Of a DNA stretch of 64,000 nucleotides, positions 45,977-55,363 are shown in pieces. Made by a program: the position numbers and the translations under genes. The stretch's first letter is position 1; each line of letters starts with the position of its first letter. The notes under the pieces were generated by a model that saw nothing but the letters and a program-made list of their open reading frames with translations, searched no databases and was not told the DNA's origin. This DNA is from Saprospiraceae bacterium (GTDB lineage Bacteria; Bacteroidota; Bacteroidia; Chitinophagales; Saprospiraceae), in NCBI GenBank assembly GCA_020846655.1, contig JADLDL010000004.1, forward strand, positions 1 to 64,000, given 5' to 3'.

Positions 45977-48223
45977 CTATAGTGAAATCGGGTCCTTAAC
46001 GAATCGTCCGTTGTGGTTCGGGTCGGCGATACCCTGCATGAAAAACTGTTTGGCTTTCTGCATAGTTTTAATGCGCTCTATCTGAATCTGCAACGTTGCA
46101 TTCAGATCCTGGGTTCTGAGTACTTCTATAATTTGCTTTTTGACGCTCTTTTTATTTTTTTCTATCAGTTTTTCATAATAGCTGCTTACGTCTGTAAAAT
46201 AGTTTTTCAGGCAGAACGTAACGACCTGGTTTATTTCTGATTTCCTGGCTTCCACAAATTTGGTCTGTACGCCCTGGATAAAATACACCGCGAAGGACGA
46301 AAAATCGGACAGGTTAAGATTGGAGATATTGCCTCCGGAAGCCTTGCTCCAGAAATCAGGATCGGCCGGAGGGGCGGTGAAGTGCTCGAAGTGTTTGTTG
46401 ATATCGTACTGATTTGCTTTATGCAATAAGACTTTATAGTTGGTGTCCTTGGCAGAGAGTTCCGCTTCGATCCATTTTCTCCACTTGTGATATTCCAGGA
46501 AAATTCCATCGCATATACCATCCAGTCTGTAACCCAGGTTCGCTTCCGAAACGTAGCCGACTATATCATCCTGCATGTCCTGCGGGATATTCACAACAAA
46601 TCCCTCTTCAATGATATTCAACATAATAATCCGGCGAAACGCGACAATAAGGTCCTTTATATCCTCATCATGGGTGCGTTTTCGCATTGCGTCTCTAAGG
46701 TGAACGGTCGCATTAAACAGCTTTGTAATGTTCTCGACAAACTCGATCCAGCGTGCCTCGTGATCGTCCATCCGGCGGAAACCGGTTTGCTTGAGCCTTT
46801 TCAAGGCCTCGTCCGGCGGTATCAGCGCTCCGAATTTTTTATAAATGGCTTTTATATCTTTATCTTTCAAAAAATCGAATTGCGAGAGGGAGTCGTTTGC
46901 TGAAATCAAGGTGTCTTCCACTTTCTTTTTTGTCGATTCAAACCAACTTTCGAACAACTCGTCCGCCTTCTCAAAAATAAAGTCGTTCAGGATGTCATCC
47001 GGGTTGTCAGAACGAATTTTTAATAAATCGACCTGGCCCTTGAAGGTATAGTATATGGAATGATAAACAGCTTCGGCTTCGCTTAAAAACTCTTCGAAGA
47101 TCTGTTTGGTGAGATAGGTAAAAAACTTTTCCCTCAACAAATCAACGTTCTTTGCGAGCACAGAGTCCGGCTTTGTCGTTTTATAGAGGGCAGAGGTTTT
47201 AAAGAATCTGTCTTCCATGAAACTGATATTATAATTTTTTAAGCCGTCCTTAAAGGAACTTTCCAAAATCCTTTCGTCTTCTTCATCCCTTACCTCATCC
47301 CACATGTTAATGACCCAGAACGATTTTCCAAGAAAGCGTTTATTATTATTTATATCTGCAATAAACTTCGATGTCTTGCTTTCCGCTAGTTTTTTTGGTG
47401 CAAAGATGAAGATAAAAGCCTTGGTGTTCGCTTCAAAGGCATAGGTCCTCGTAATCAGTTCATGGTTGATGTTTCTTGAACCTAAGCCCGGCAGATCCAC
47501 CAGAACGATAGAGGAATCATAGGGAAGGTCGCACAAATTCACGTCGATGCGACTGATCAGTATGGCGCTCGGGTCAAATTTATCGTCCGCGAACTCTGTG
47601 ATTCTTTTTATGTCCGCTATGGATTTATTCTTTTCCACATGCTCTACTTTATTATCCCACTCCTTTAGCAGATATTCCAGACAAAGGAATGAATCATTGG
47701 ACAACACTTTTCCGCTTGCTTTAAATCGGGTGACTTCCTGATCGAGGGTCGATGCGAGCAGGAGATTGTCCATTCCAAGCAATTCATCTGCTCTTTGCGA
47801 CGTAAGCCCGATCGTCTCTGCCAGGTCGCGCAGGTATGATTCTTTTAACAAAGACCTTTCTTCCAGGCTCGAGTAGTAAATGTTGCCGAATTCTTTGTCG
47901 GAAGGGCTTTTCCTGATGAAAGTAGGGCAGGCGGTAGTAGGAATGTCCTTAGCGGGCAAAATATCCTTGCCCAGTACGGCATTGATCAAGGTCGATTTAC
48001 CAGTGGAATAAGGACCGGCGAAGCAAACGTGGAATTCAGGTGAGTTCAAGGCATCGATCATCTTTTGGTTGTTGTCAAACTGTTCCCTGATTTCGTCTCC
48101 TTTTGGCAGAAAGGGAGCGACGGCCTGGAAAATGTTGACAAGACCATTAAACCTGTCCCTCAGCCTCTGAATCTGTCCAAAAAGCATATTATTATTGCCT
48201 TTATTCTCGGTTGTGTTACTCAT
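45977..48223 (-). CDS. Dynamin-like GTPase
   Basis: 748 residues. The GTPase domain carries G1 AGPYSTGKST (about 69-78), a Thr-rich G2 (KDIPTTACPT), G3 IVLVDLPGLGSRN and a G4-like VINMWDEV. It is followed by a long, mostly helical stalk (about 350-748) with coiled-coil stretches. There is no obvious membrane-spanning segment, so membrane contact would be peripheral. Dynamin-like proteins remodel or seal membranes, and some bacterial ones protect against phage lysis. The ATG at MSNTTENKGNN was preferred over an upstream one that overlaps the E1-like gene's end. It is embedded in the operon with 5-15 bp gaps on either side. Confidence 0.85.
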   Translation of the reverse strand: MSNTTENKGNNNMLFGQIQRLRDRFNGLVNIFQAVAPFLPKGDEIREQFDNNQKMIDALNSPEFHVCFAGPYSTGKSTLINAVLGKDILPAKDIPTTACPTFIRKSPSDKEFGNIYYSSLEERSLLKESYLRDLAETIGLTSQRADELLGMDNLLLASTLDQEVTRFKASGKVLSNDSFLCLEYLLKEWDNKVEHVEKNKSIADIKRITEFADDKFDPSAILISRIDVNLCDLPYDSSIVLVDLPGLGSRNINHELITRTYAFEANTKAFIFIFAPKKLAESKTSKFIADINNNKRFLGKSFWVINMWDEVRDEEDERILESSFKDGLKNYNISFMEDRFFKTSALYKTTKPDSVLAKNVDLLREKFFTYLTKQIFEEFLSEAEAVYHSIYYTFKGQVDLLKIRSDNPDDILNDFIFEKADELFESWFESTKKKVEDTLISANDSLSQFDFLKDKDIKAIYKKFGALIPPDEALKRLKQTGFRRMDDHEARWIEFVENITKLFNATVHLRDAMRKRTHDEDIKDLIVAFRRIIMLNIIEEGFVVNIPQDMQDDIVGYVSEANLGYRLDGICDGIFLEYHKWRKWIEAELSAKDTNYKVLLHKANQYDINKHFEHFTAPPADPDFWSKASGGNISNLNLSDFSSFAVYFIQGVQTKFVEARKSEINQVVTFCLKNYFTDVSSYYEKLIEKNKKSVKKQIIEVLRTQDLNATLQIQIERIKTMQKAKQFFMQGIADPNHNGRFVKDPISL

Positions 48224-48236
48224 GTTAAGATAGAAG

Positions 48237-49463
48237 CTAGTTAGTGTAGATTTTGCTGGCACAAGTGGGGCAATCCGGCAATTTTTCTATTTTTATGGGA
48301 AACCACCACATTTTGGCATATTCAATATTGTCAATATTCTGAATCAGATTGTCTGAATTGACCGCATAAATGAACAGGGGACAGTCGCAGTAAGAGGTTG
48401 GCATGGCTTTTATCCTGCCTTCAGAAAGATTTTGCAGTACGCACCGGCTTGCCATATAGACAAATGGCAGTAAATCAGTAGAAAAAATATTTTCCGGAGA
48501 TATTACCGGCGCCGGAGGGGGAGGCACTACCGGGGTCGTATTGTTAGCTCTGACATACCTGACGATTCCTTCTTTTGAAATAAAACTCCCTTCTGCCAGA
48601 CAGTCGAAACAAGGCGCATCCGGAGATGAAGGTTGCCACCTGAACAGGTAACCGAATGAGGCATCCTGATTAAATTTGATAAATATCGCAGGGATCGAGT
48701 GTTTCACTGCGATCTTGTTGACAGGGTTGAACGTTGAGAAGTTATTCGTAAGATTGATAATAATGTCCGACCCTTCCATTAACTGTTCCAGTTGATCTAT
48801 ATTATCAACAATGTTCAGTCGGTGAATGACAATCTTGACGTCCGGAAAGGCTGACATGACAACATCGTGCACAACGCTTGACTTAAGGCGACCTATATCG
48901 CTGACACCGGCCACCAGAAAATGTAAATTGCCGGGTGTCACAATTGAATCGTCAATGAGAGTCAGCGATTTCACACCGGCGCTGGCCAGTTCCCGCGCAA
49001 GCATGGATCCCATTCCTTCCAGACCGACGAGGGTAATTTTTTTGTTCTTCCACAGCGAAGTATCCAAAGCGATGGAAGGAATTTTAAAGGAGTATTTGAG
49101 TTCGCCGTCGATATTCAATTCGCAGGGTGTGACCTGTCCATCCTTTTTGTAGAAAGTATGAAATGCGATTTCCCGTGCAGGGAGGTGCTCGCAAATAATG
49201 GCCAAGTAGTAATCCAGCGCCATATTTTGCTTGTTTGCAAAATCGTTTTCAATCTCCTCGAGAATAAGATTTTCGTCGGAAAAACCTTCATTAATATTTA
49301 CAAAATAGAGAACGAATGGCTTTCCCATCGGCGGCAGGGATGGGTACTCCACATAGGCCCGTATGACATCCCCTTCGCCTTCGAGGAAGGCGACACCTTG
49401 ATGAAGCCGGTTAAGACTTCTGCTAAAAACTTCCAGTTGATTATTATTAATTAAAGCTTTCAT
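48237..49463 (-). CDS. E1/ThiF-like adenylating enzyme
   Basis: 408 residues. An N-terminal domain (1-135) that I do not recognise is followed by the ThiF/MoeB/E1 fold. Its nucleotide loop is ITLVGLEGMGSMLARELA (about 143-160), the acidic ribose-binding residues are in LTLIDDSIVTPGNLH, and IIINLTNNF comes after. A C-terminal Cys-x-x-Cys pair (CFDC, 285/288) and another (CPTC, 398/401) should bind zinc. The family adenylates the C-terminus of ubiquitin-like or sulfur-carrier proteins. No E2, JAB peptidase or ubiquitin-like gene is recognisable in the operon. A Pro-rich loop (VVPPPPAPV) sits at about 312-320. The start was placed 7 bp after the upstream gene's stop. Confidence 0.78.
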   Translation of the reverse strand: MKALINNNQLEVFSRSLNRLHQGVAFLEGEGDVIRAYVEYPSLPPMGKPFVLYFVNINEGFSDENLILEEIENDFANKQNMALDYYLAIICEHLPAREIAFHTFYKKDGQVTPCELNIDGELKYSFKIPSIALDTSLWKNKKITLVGLEGMGSMLARELASAGVKSLTLIDDSIVTPGNLHFLVAGVSDIGRLKSSVVHDVVMSAFPDVKIVIHRLNIVDNIDQLEQLMEGSDIIINLTNNFSTFNPVNKIAVKHSIPAIFIKFNQDASFGYLFRWQPSSPDAPCFDCLAEGSFISKEGIVRYVRANNTTPVVPPPPAPVISPENIFSTDLLPFVYMASRCVLQNLSEGRIKAMPTSYCDCPLFIYAVNSDNLIQNIDNIEYAKMWWFPIKIEKLPDCPTCASKIYTN

Positions 49464-49470
49464 AGAGCGA

Positions 49471-51426
49471 TCAGAATGAGAACGGGTTAAAATTCTCCGA
49501 TGTATCACCGGGATACGGAGGAGGAGATGTGCTATTTTCTTCCTGGACAATATCGACCGTATTCAGGTCAGTGAAATCATCTGGAACATCCGTCATGTGG
49601 TTCTTTTCCGTTAAATGAACGAAATTGACTTTCAGGGTTTTAATATCTATTGATAAAGATTTCATTTCTCTGACTGCATCAAAATTCAGATCCAGGCACA
49701 CGGAAGAATTCAAATTCAAAAATGTTCCCTGCAGATAGACTTTCCTGATAAGGCTTATCCTTGGTGTTTTTAATAAAAACAGAAGGGCCGTTTCCAGAAA
49801 TTCCGCATTTGGAGATACTTTATTGCAATATTTACAGGTTTTAATATATTGTATGAGTTTATTAAGAGCCGATTTGTCGTTCCCTGCCTGCTGATCTTTA
49901 AATTCTTTTTTGTAGGTTCTTTTGATCTGGTTAAATTTTTTGAACGTGATATGCTCGATCGTTTCATTCAGCAGATCCTGAGGATTAGCCGGGTTAATGA
50001 TCCGGGATAAAGTTTTCAGCTGCTCAAGAGGGTCGAATTTGGGCAAAGAGCTTTTGATGTATTTATCGGTGGTCAGGCCGTCCGAATCAATATCCAGCCA
50101 GTCCAGTTTTTCCTTTCCGGATAATTCATTCCAGGGTATCGTCAAAAACATGGGGTCGTTATATAATTTGTACCCTACAATAAATGACTGAATTACCTTA
50201 AATATGGCTCTGTTCTTTCCTTCATTCCACGTGTAAAACCCTTTCTCGTTTCGCTCCCGATTAATAGCGCGGTATTTGGATTTCAGCCTGCTGTACAACA
50301 TTTGAGAGGCCTTTCGTTCAAATTTCTCTCGAGACAGATTTACAAAAACCTCTTCCTGGTATTTACTGATCAGTAGGCTCCTGAATTTGGTTGGGCTGAA
50401 TTTCAATCCGTCCTTATCCCTGATTTTTTCGTTTTGATCCAGGTACATCCAATCCAGGGCGCCGCCTCCGTTTAACTCCAGCAGCAGTGTTTCAAAAAAC
50501 AGGGCCGTCGGGTGTAGCGAATAAATATCCATCGATAGTTTTATTATTCGAGTATAGTAATTTCTAAGATCCGGCCGCCCTTCATTGTCCGAATATTCAA
50601 TTCTTTGGTTGTGGGATTCTTTCTTTTTATAAGAAAACTTAACCTCGATCATTAAAAGCCTGCAAATTCTTCTTATATTGCGCTCTGCCGTGCTCATGCC
50701 CCGATTTTTTTTCGCCGCGGTACGCTCAAGATTTTTTATTTTTTCGGCGTACAGTTTGATTCTGGAGAACAGGCCGCCCTTTTCCTCCAGATAATCCCGA
50801 ACAATTTCATTCGCGGTGATAGTTTTAAATAAAGAAATTAATAAGAACTCCTGTAATTGGGATGATTCTCCTTCTATGTTCTTCGCAATTTCAACGCAGA
50901 TATTGTGAGCCTCGTTGTAATCGCCTGACCTGATAGCATCCTGGGCCTGGGTCATTTTCAGGCGAAATTCCTTTTTCAGAACCTGATCCTTGGCCAGCTC
51001 GGCAGGCAGATGGATCGCGTATTTTGGCAAAATGATATGGTCGTCAGGGTCTGTGTCCGCATCTTTATCATCCGGGTCGGTTTCGCCGGTTTCTTCAGAT
51101 TCCTCACTTGGATCACCGCCCAACAGAGATTTAACGGCATTGTCATTTTCCCATTCATTGACAAGAGGGACGTAGTCTAACTTTGTACGAACAAAGTCCG
51201 AAATACCGTTTACTACTCGGGTTGTTTCAAGCCTAAAGTCGTCAAAAGAGATATTACCCCTACTATGCTGGTCCTTTACAAGATATAGCCTGACTTTATA
51301 AGAAGTCAATCCGGATTTTTCATGGTTGTCGGCTACTATTTTAATCAAAATATCTAAAACATCGAAAATTTCATCTTCGGTTTGCAGCATATCTGCAAGG
51401 ATATTCTCCAGTTTATCGATACTCAT
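49471..51426 (-). CDS. Unknown protein with N-terminal effector-associated-like domain
   Basis: 651 residues, strongly charged and AT-rich in codon use. Residues 1-80 (KLENILADMLQTEDEIFDVL, then RLYLVKDQHSRGNISFDDFR) resemble the effector-associated domain at the end of the nucleosidase-fold protein of this operon (shared pattern RL..L......G.IS......E..R). An acidic linker (about 106-130) follows. The remaining 500 residues are helical with no family I know; a TCKYCNKV motif has two cysteines. It may be a platform that recruits the nucleosidase by domain-domain contact. It ends just before the E1-like gene, and the C-terminus is Pro/Ser rich. Confidence 0.6.
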   Translation of the reverse strand: MSIDKLENILADMLQTEDEIFDVLDILIKIVADNHEKSGLTSYKVRLYLVKDQHSRGNISFDDFRLETTRVVNGISDFVRTKLDYVPLVNEWENDNAVKSLLGGDPSEESEETGETDPDDKDADTDPDDHIILPKYAIHLPAELAKDQVLKKEFRLKMTQAQDAIRSGDYNEAHNICVEIAKNIEGESSQLQEFLLISLFKTITANEIVRDYLEEKGGLFSRIKLYAEKIKNLERTAAKKNRGMSTAERNIRRICRLLMIEVKFSYKKKESHNQRIEYSDNEGRPDLRNYYTRIIKLSMDIYSLHPTALFFETLLLELNGGGALDWMYLDQNEKIRDKDGLKFSPTKFRSLLISKYQEEVFVNLSREKFERKASQMLYSRLKSKYRAINRERNEKGFYTWNEGKNRAIFKVIQSFIVGYKLYNDPMFLTIPWNELSGKEKLDWLDIDSDGLTTDKYIKSSLPKFDPLEQLKTLSRIINPANPQDLLNETIEHITFKKFNQIKRTYKKEFKDQQAGNDKSALNKLIQYIKTCKYCNKVSPNAEFLETALLFLLKTPRISLIRKVYLQGTFLNLNSSVCLDLNFDAVREMKSLSIDIKTLKVNFVHLTEKNHMTDVPDDFTDLNTVDIVQEENSTSPPPYPGDTSENFNPFSF

Positions 51427-51450
51427 TTTTTAGATTTTTGTATGATTTGT

Positions 51451-53007
51451 CTAATTGTCGACTATCTTGGTCAGGTCACGACTGAAGTTGGCCACTTCTT
51501 CAATATACTTTTTAAAATCGTCGTCGTTCCAGTTGGCTTCGCTTCCATCCAACTCATTTTGTTTTTTGGTCGTCCAGTTTCTTATTGCCATTTCAATACT
51601 CTGACTCTGAGACTGTTGTGCGGAAAGAAAAGCATGAAGTTTCAGCTGATTGATCTGCTCGTCCATCATCATTAGGGTATTCGACTCGTTGATTACTTTC
51701 GCTTCCTGGCGTACTTCATCCGCTTCGAGCGCCTTTTCGTATTGCCCGACCGGCGAGATCAGTTTGACAAAAATCGGGGCCGTTTCAATGATGATAAATA
51801 AAAGGGTCAGCATCAGATTGATCCACCACATGGTATCGAACCAGTTTCCGGTGAGTTCTCCCAACATTTCCAATTGCGTGATGAAATTTCTTGAATAACT
51901 GGTCTTGATTAAAGTATCGATCTCGGCGATTTGCACCTCCGACTTTTGGTTGGCAGTATCCAGTTCTGCCTGCTTTCTTTGCAAGTTATTCCTGTTGTTC
52001 CGATCTTCTATTAATTTTTCTGCTCTATAATTCCGGAGAAAATCTTCTTTTTCCTTATTGGCTTCATCCCATTTTTGCTTTGCTTCACGGATATTCGCTT
52101 TTCGCCGGTCCCGCTCACTGACGTATCTGTCATAAAGGTCTTGAGGCTCCGGTTTAAAAACTGGTTTACCGTTTTCGTACCTGTCAATATTCTGGGGATT
52201 ATTTTTTATGGCGTTAATGTTTGCCTGACATTCACTTATTTTAGGATTGTTTTCTGCTTTTACCCGTTCATAGGTATTACTTAACTCGTTTGCTCTTGAT
52301 TTAATCGCCATATACGCCGGAATATCGGGCTCGGATGCAGCTTCCCTAGCGGATCTGTCCACTCTTGCTTGCGCACTGTCTTTTTCAGTTTGTGCTCTTT
52401 TTTCCCCCGTCATTTCTCTGGCCGTTTCCGTATTCCTGACTTGTATTTCCATTCTTTTTTCCGCAATCTTTCCGTCCAGACGATCCTGAAACAATCTGAT
52501 TTCAAGCGGCTTAACTACTACAAACGATATTATAATCGCCAAGCAAAACCGAGGGATCGCCGTCTTGGCCTCCTGACGGAAATTCCCCGTTTTTTTAATC
52601 GACATAACGATGTAGCGGTCGATATTGAATATGGTCAATCCCCAAACAAGAGCGAATACGGCCGTGGAGATAATATCGTGAAACACGTGATAAATCGCAT
52701 ACCCTCCGGAAATTGCCGCGAAAAGACCGGTCAGAATGATCGTCAGACCTATGGAAGAGAACTTGGATATTTCTCCCGGACAATTTTCTAGCACGGATAG
52801 GTTAGCGCCTGCACAACGACACAGGAACTTGGCTATTCCGGTCATTAATCTCTGGGAGGTGATCGAGAAAGCGACCAAGGCACACGCGGCTCCTACTGCC
52901 AGCCCCAAATAAATATTGCCGAATGTTGACACGATCACAGCAATGCAGACCCCTATAATTATACTGATGATTACAGGGAAAATGAAGTCAATCGGTAACT
53001 TAAACAT
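51451..53007 (-). CDS. DUF4407 membrane protein
   Basis: 518 residues. Four hydrophobic segments lie in the N-terminal half (FIFPVIISIIIGVCIAVIV; IYLGLAVGAACALVAF; IGLTIILTGLFAAISGGYA; AVFALVWGLTIFNIDRYIV) with a further one at ISFVVVKPLEIRL. A long, charged coiled coil of about 200 residues follows, then a last membrane segment (NLMLTLLFIIIETAPIFVKL) and a helical tail. FAAISGGYA, FNIDRYIV and VVVKPLEIRLF are typical of DUF4407. Function of the family is not known. Within the operon it is the only clear integral membrane protein, so it may anchor or sense at the membrane. Confidence 0.8.
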   Translation of the reverse strand: MFKLPIDFIFPVIISIIIGVCIAVIVSTFGNIYLGLAVGAACALVAFSITSQRLMTGIAKFLCRCAGANLSVLENCPGEISKFSSIGLTIILTGLFAAISGGYAIYHVFHDIISTAVFALVWGLTIFNIDRYIVMSIKKTGNFRQEAKTAIPRFCLAIIISFVVVKPLEIRLFQDRLDGKIAEKRMEIQVRNTETAREMTGEKRAQTEKDSAQARVDRSAREAASEPDIPAYMAIKSRANELSNTYERVKAENNPKISECQANINAIKNNPQNIDRYENGKPVFKPEPQDLYDRYVSERDRRKANIREAKQKWDEANKEKEDFLRNYRAEKLIEDRNNRNNLQRKQAELDTANQKSEVQIAEIDTLIKTSYSRNFITQLEMLGELTGNWFDTMWWINLMLTLLFIIIETAPIFVKLISPVGQYEKALEADEVRQEAKVINESNTLMMMDEQINQLKLHAFLSAQQSQSQSIEMAIRNWTTKKQNELDGSEANWNDDDFKKYIEEVANFSRDLTKIVDN

Positions 53008-53020
53008 ATAAGTGGTTGCA

Positions 53021-55363
53021 TTAAGTTTTTAAGGTGGGCGGTTTCAAAAGTTGTACCCTGAAATTCCGAAGTACAGGCTTTTGCAATACACGGATAGTGA
53101 ATTGCGCTCTTGTTTCCATTCCATATTTGTTTCGCGCGGTTAAGACGTAAGTCGTATCCCGGAGCGGACTGCTTTTTAACCTCCCTTCATGTACGACATT
53201 CCCGATTCCGTGGTTCAGCGTTACAGTCTCCGATTGGGTAACCTGCCATTTTATTTCCGTCTCTTCTCCGACGTACAGCATCATAGGGCTTGCCGTAAAA
53301 AAGCGGATAAACGGAGGCTGACGCATAACGGAAACCCTGACCCTGGCTTCACTAACCATTCCAAAACAGCCGACGGCTTTAAGCGTATACACCGTATCCT
53401 GCTCCGGATGAACTTCCAGGCTTCCGGAAGGGTTTATCTCCTGGTTATTGTCGAAATAGACCTTTTCGGCATCCTTAATATCCCAGGACAGCACTGCACC
53501 CTTGTCGTCCATAACGATAAACCTGTTGGATTGAAAGAAGGCTATCCTGGGGGGAATTCTGGAAACCTGTACGATGAAGGAAGCGCGCTCGCTGAGACCA
53601 AAAAAATTGGTCGCGGTTAGTTGGTAAATCGTATCCTGTTCAGGCACAGCATCGCAGTAAGACTGGTTTGTAACGTCTCCGATGTTATTGTCAATGACTA
53701 TCCGGGCGGCATTTTCTATCTGCCACGATAATCTTATGGTTTCCTTTTTTCTCAAAAAGAATTTATCCGATTTAAATCTCAGAATCTTGGGCGGAATCTT
53801 CAGCAGGCTTATTTTAACGTGGGCGGTTGCTGACACCCCAAACCAGCTCGTAGCGGTCAGCGTATAGACAGTGTCGCTCGTAGGTGAAGCGTCGCAATCT
53901 GTCAGCCCGGTTACATCACCAATGCCCTGATCGATGGAAACGGTTTCCGCTCCCGCTACGCTCCAGGTTAACAAGCACGGCTGCTGATCATTTCTAACCG
54001 GTTTATCAGAATTAAAGAACCGGATCTGGGGTTTGTCTTTTGAAACTTCGATTCGTATGGTTTTCCTCACTACTCCGAACGGACTGTAGGCAACCAGTTC
54101 CACGTCTTTATCTCTTCGAATTACGATTTCCGAAAAGGATTGATTGGTCACATCCTGTCCATCGATAGATACCGAAAAGGCATTTTCAACCTGCCAGTCG
54201 AAGCGCACCGGGGCTAAAGTCATAACCCTGGCGGTCGAAGATTGAAACATTTTTATCTCTGGTGGTAACTGTGTGACCTGAAGCAGCGTTTTCCATTGGT
54301 TAGCCGAAACCCGGAGCGCGGGATTGAAGTACCCATCGGTCACAGTTGATTTTATTTTTCCGGCTAAAGGAGCCTCCAGATTATTTTCAAAATAGTTCAC
54401 ATACCAGTCATGCAAGATTTCCAGGTCGGCCTCATTGGTTTTATAGAATTCAAATGCGCAATCAACATGTGGAAATTTAAATTTATTCAGGTATTTTCTT
54501 ACAGAATCATCGCTCAATACACTTAAAAAAAACAGGGGGTGAAATTTGAATAAAATATAGTGAATGGCAATGCTCAAGGACCAGAGATCGGAAGGCAGGT
54601 TCACATTGATCAAGTTTTGCTCTCCTTGCTGAACAAGATCAAGTTGTTTATTAATTTCCGGGGCCAGCCAGTCCTGAGGAGTTCCAATTGTACTTGGCAC
54701 ATTGCTGTCATCATCCTGAATAACAGCACCACTATCATAATCAATAATCGCACACCTGAATTTTTTTATGTCCACAAACAATGCCTCCGCCTTGAAATCG
54801 GCATGTATGTAGAAACAAGCGCGCAGAACATCGAATGCGGCAGCCAGATGCCAGGCGATTTGCTTGCGGGCGATCATGGGCGCTTGGTCGTACCTGTCAG
54901 ACAGGTCTGTTGGGACGCCGTTATTTTCTGCCTCTGGATCAATGGCAAGTTTAAACTCTTCAAAACCCAGGCTTGTAAGGTTATTAGCCGAATAGCCCAT
55001 GACTTTGTTACCTTTGTATATACCTTCAAAACTAAATTGCGGACAACCCAGAAGCGCAGGATAGTGATCGAGCAGCGCAATGTTTTTGCTCTTTCTCAAT
55101 TTTGCATCTTCTTCTTTCAGTTTTTTCTGTAATGCTTGTATGGTTTCCAAACCGCCTTTCTCATTTCCAGTGCCCTCGGCGAAAATTTTTATTACCTGGT
55201 CCATAGCAGGCCGCTGGCCTCCGTTTATCGACAAACACTTGTATACGGCTCCGAAAGCGCCGGAGCCAATTTTATTGTCATCTATCTCTATACTATTTAT
55301 TTTTTTAAAATCCTGATAGAATTCGGTAGATAACGCTCTTATGTTATTGATCGACTGAATCAT
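53021..55363 (-). CDS. Serine/threonine protein kinase with five Ig-like repeats
   Basis: 780 residues. The kinase domain (about 25-340) has a glycine loop IGSGAFGAVYK, lysine in VIKIF, catalytic loop YIHADFKAEALFVD (H-x-D and Lys kept, otherwise divergent), the metal-binding motif written IDYDSG instead of DFG, and GTPQDWLAPE for the activation segment. Five tandem repeats of about 80 residues follow (366-770) with the pattern W.V..A..V.ID.....V and DT.Y.LTA...FG. They look like bacterial Ig-like domains but lack a signal peptide, so they should be cytoplasmic. Its ATG overlaps the PP2C stop by 4 bp. It is the kinase arm of a TerY-P-like triad. Confidence 0.85.
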   Translation of the reverse strand: MIQSINNIRALSTEFYQDFKKINSIEIDDNKIGSGAFGAVYKCLSINGGQRPAMDQVIKIFAEGTGNEKGGLETIQALQKKLKEEDAKLRKSKNIALLDHYPALLGCPQFSFEGIYKGNKVMGYSANNLTSLGFEEFKLAIDPEAENNGVPTDLSDRYDQAPMIARKQIAWHLAAAFDVLRACFYIHADFKAEALFVDIKKFRCAIIDYDSGAVIQDDDSNVPSTIGTPQDWLAPEINKQLDLVQQGEQNLINVNLPSDLWSLSIAIHYILFKFHPLFFLSVLSDDSVRKYLNKFKFPHVDCAFEFYKTNEADLEILHDWYVNYFENNLEAPLAGKIKSTVTDGYFNPALRVSANQWKTLLQVTQLPPEIKMFQSSTARVMTLAPVRFDWQVENAFSVSIDGQDVTNQSFSEIVIRRDKDVELVAYSPFGVVRKTIRIEVSKDKPQIRFFNSDKPVRNDQQPCLLTWSVAGAETVSIDQGIGDVTGLTDCDASPTSDTVYTLTATSWFGVSATAHVKISLLKIPPKILRFKSDKFFLRKKETIRLSWQIENAARIVIDNNIGDVTNQSYCDAVPEQDTIYQLTATNFFGLSERASFIVQVSRIPPRIAFFQSNRFIVMDDKGAVLSWDIKDAEKVYFDNNQEINPSGSLEVHPEQDTVYTLKAVGCFGMVSEARVRVSVMRQPPFIRFFTASPMMLYVGEETEIKWQVTQSETVTLNHGIGNVVHEGRLKSSPLRDTTYVLTARNKYGMETRAQFTIRVLQKPVLRNFRVQLLKPPTLKT

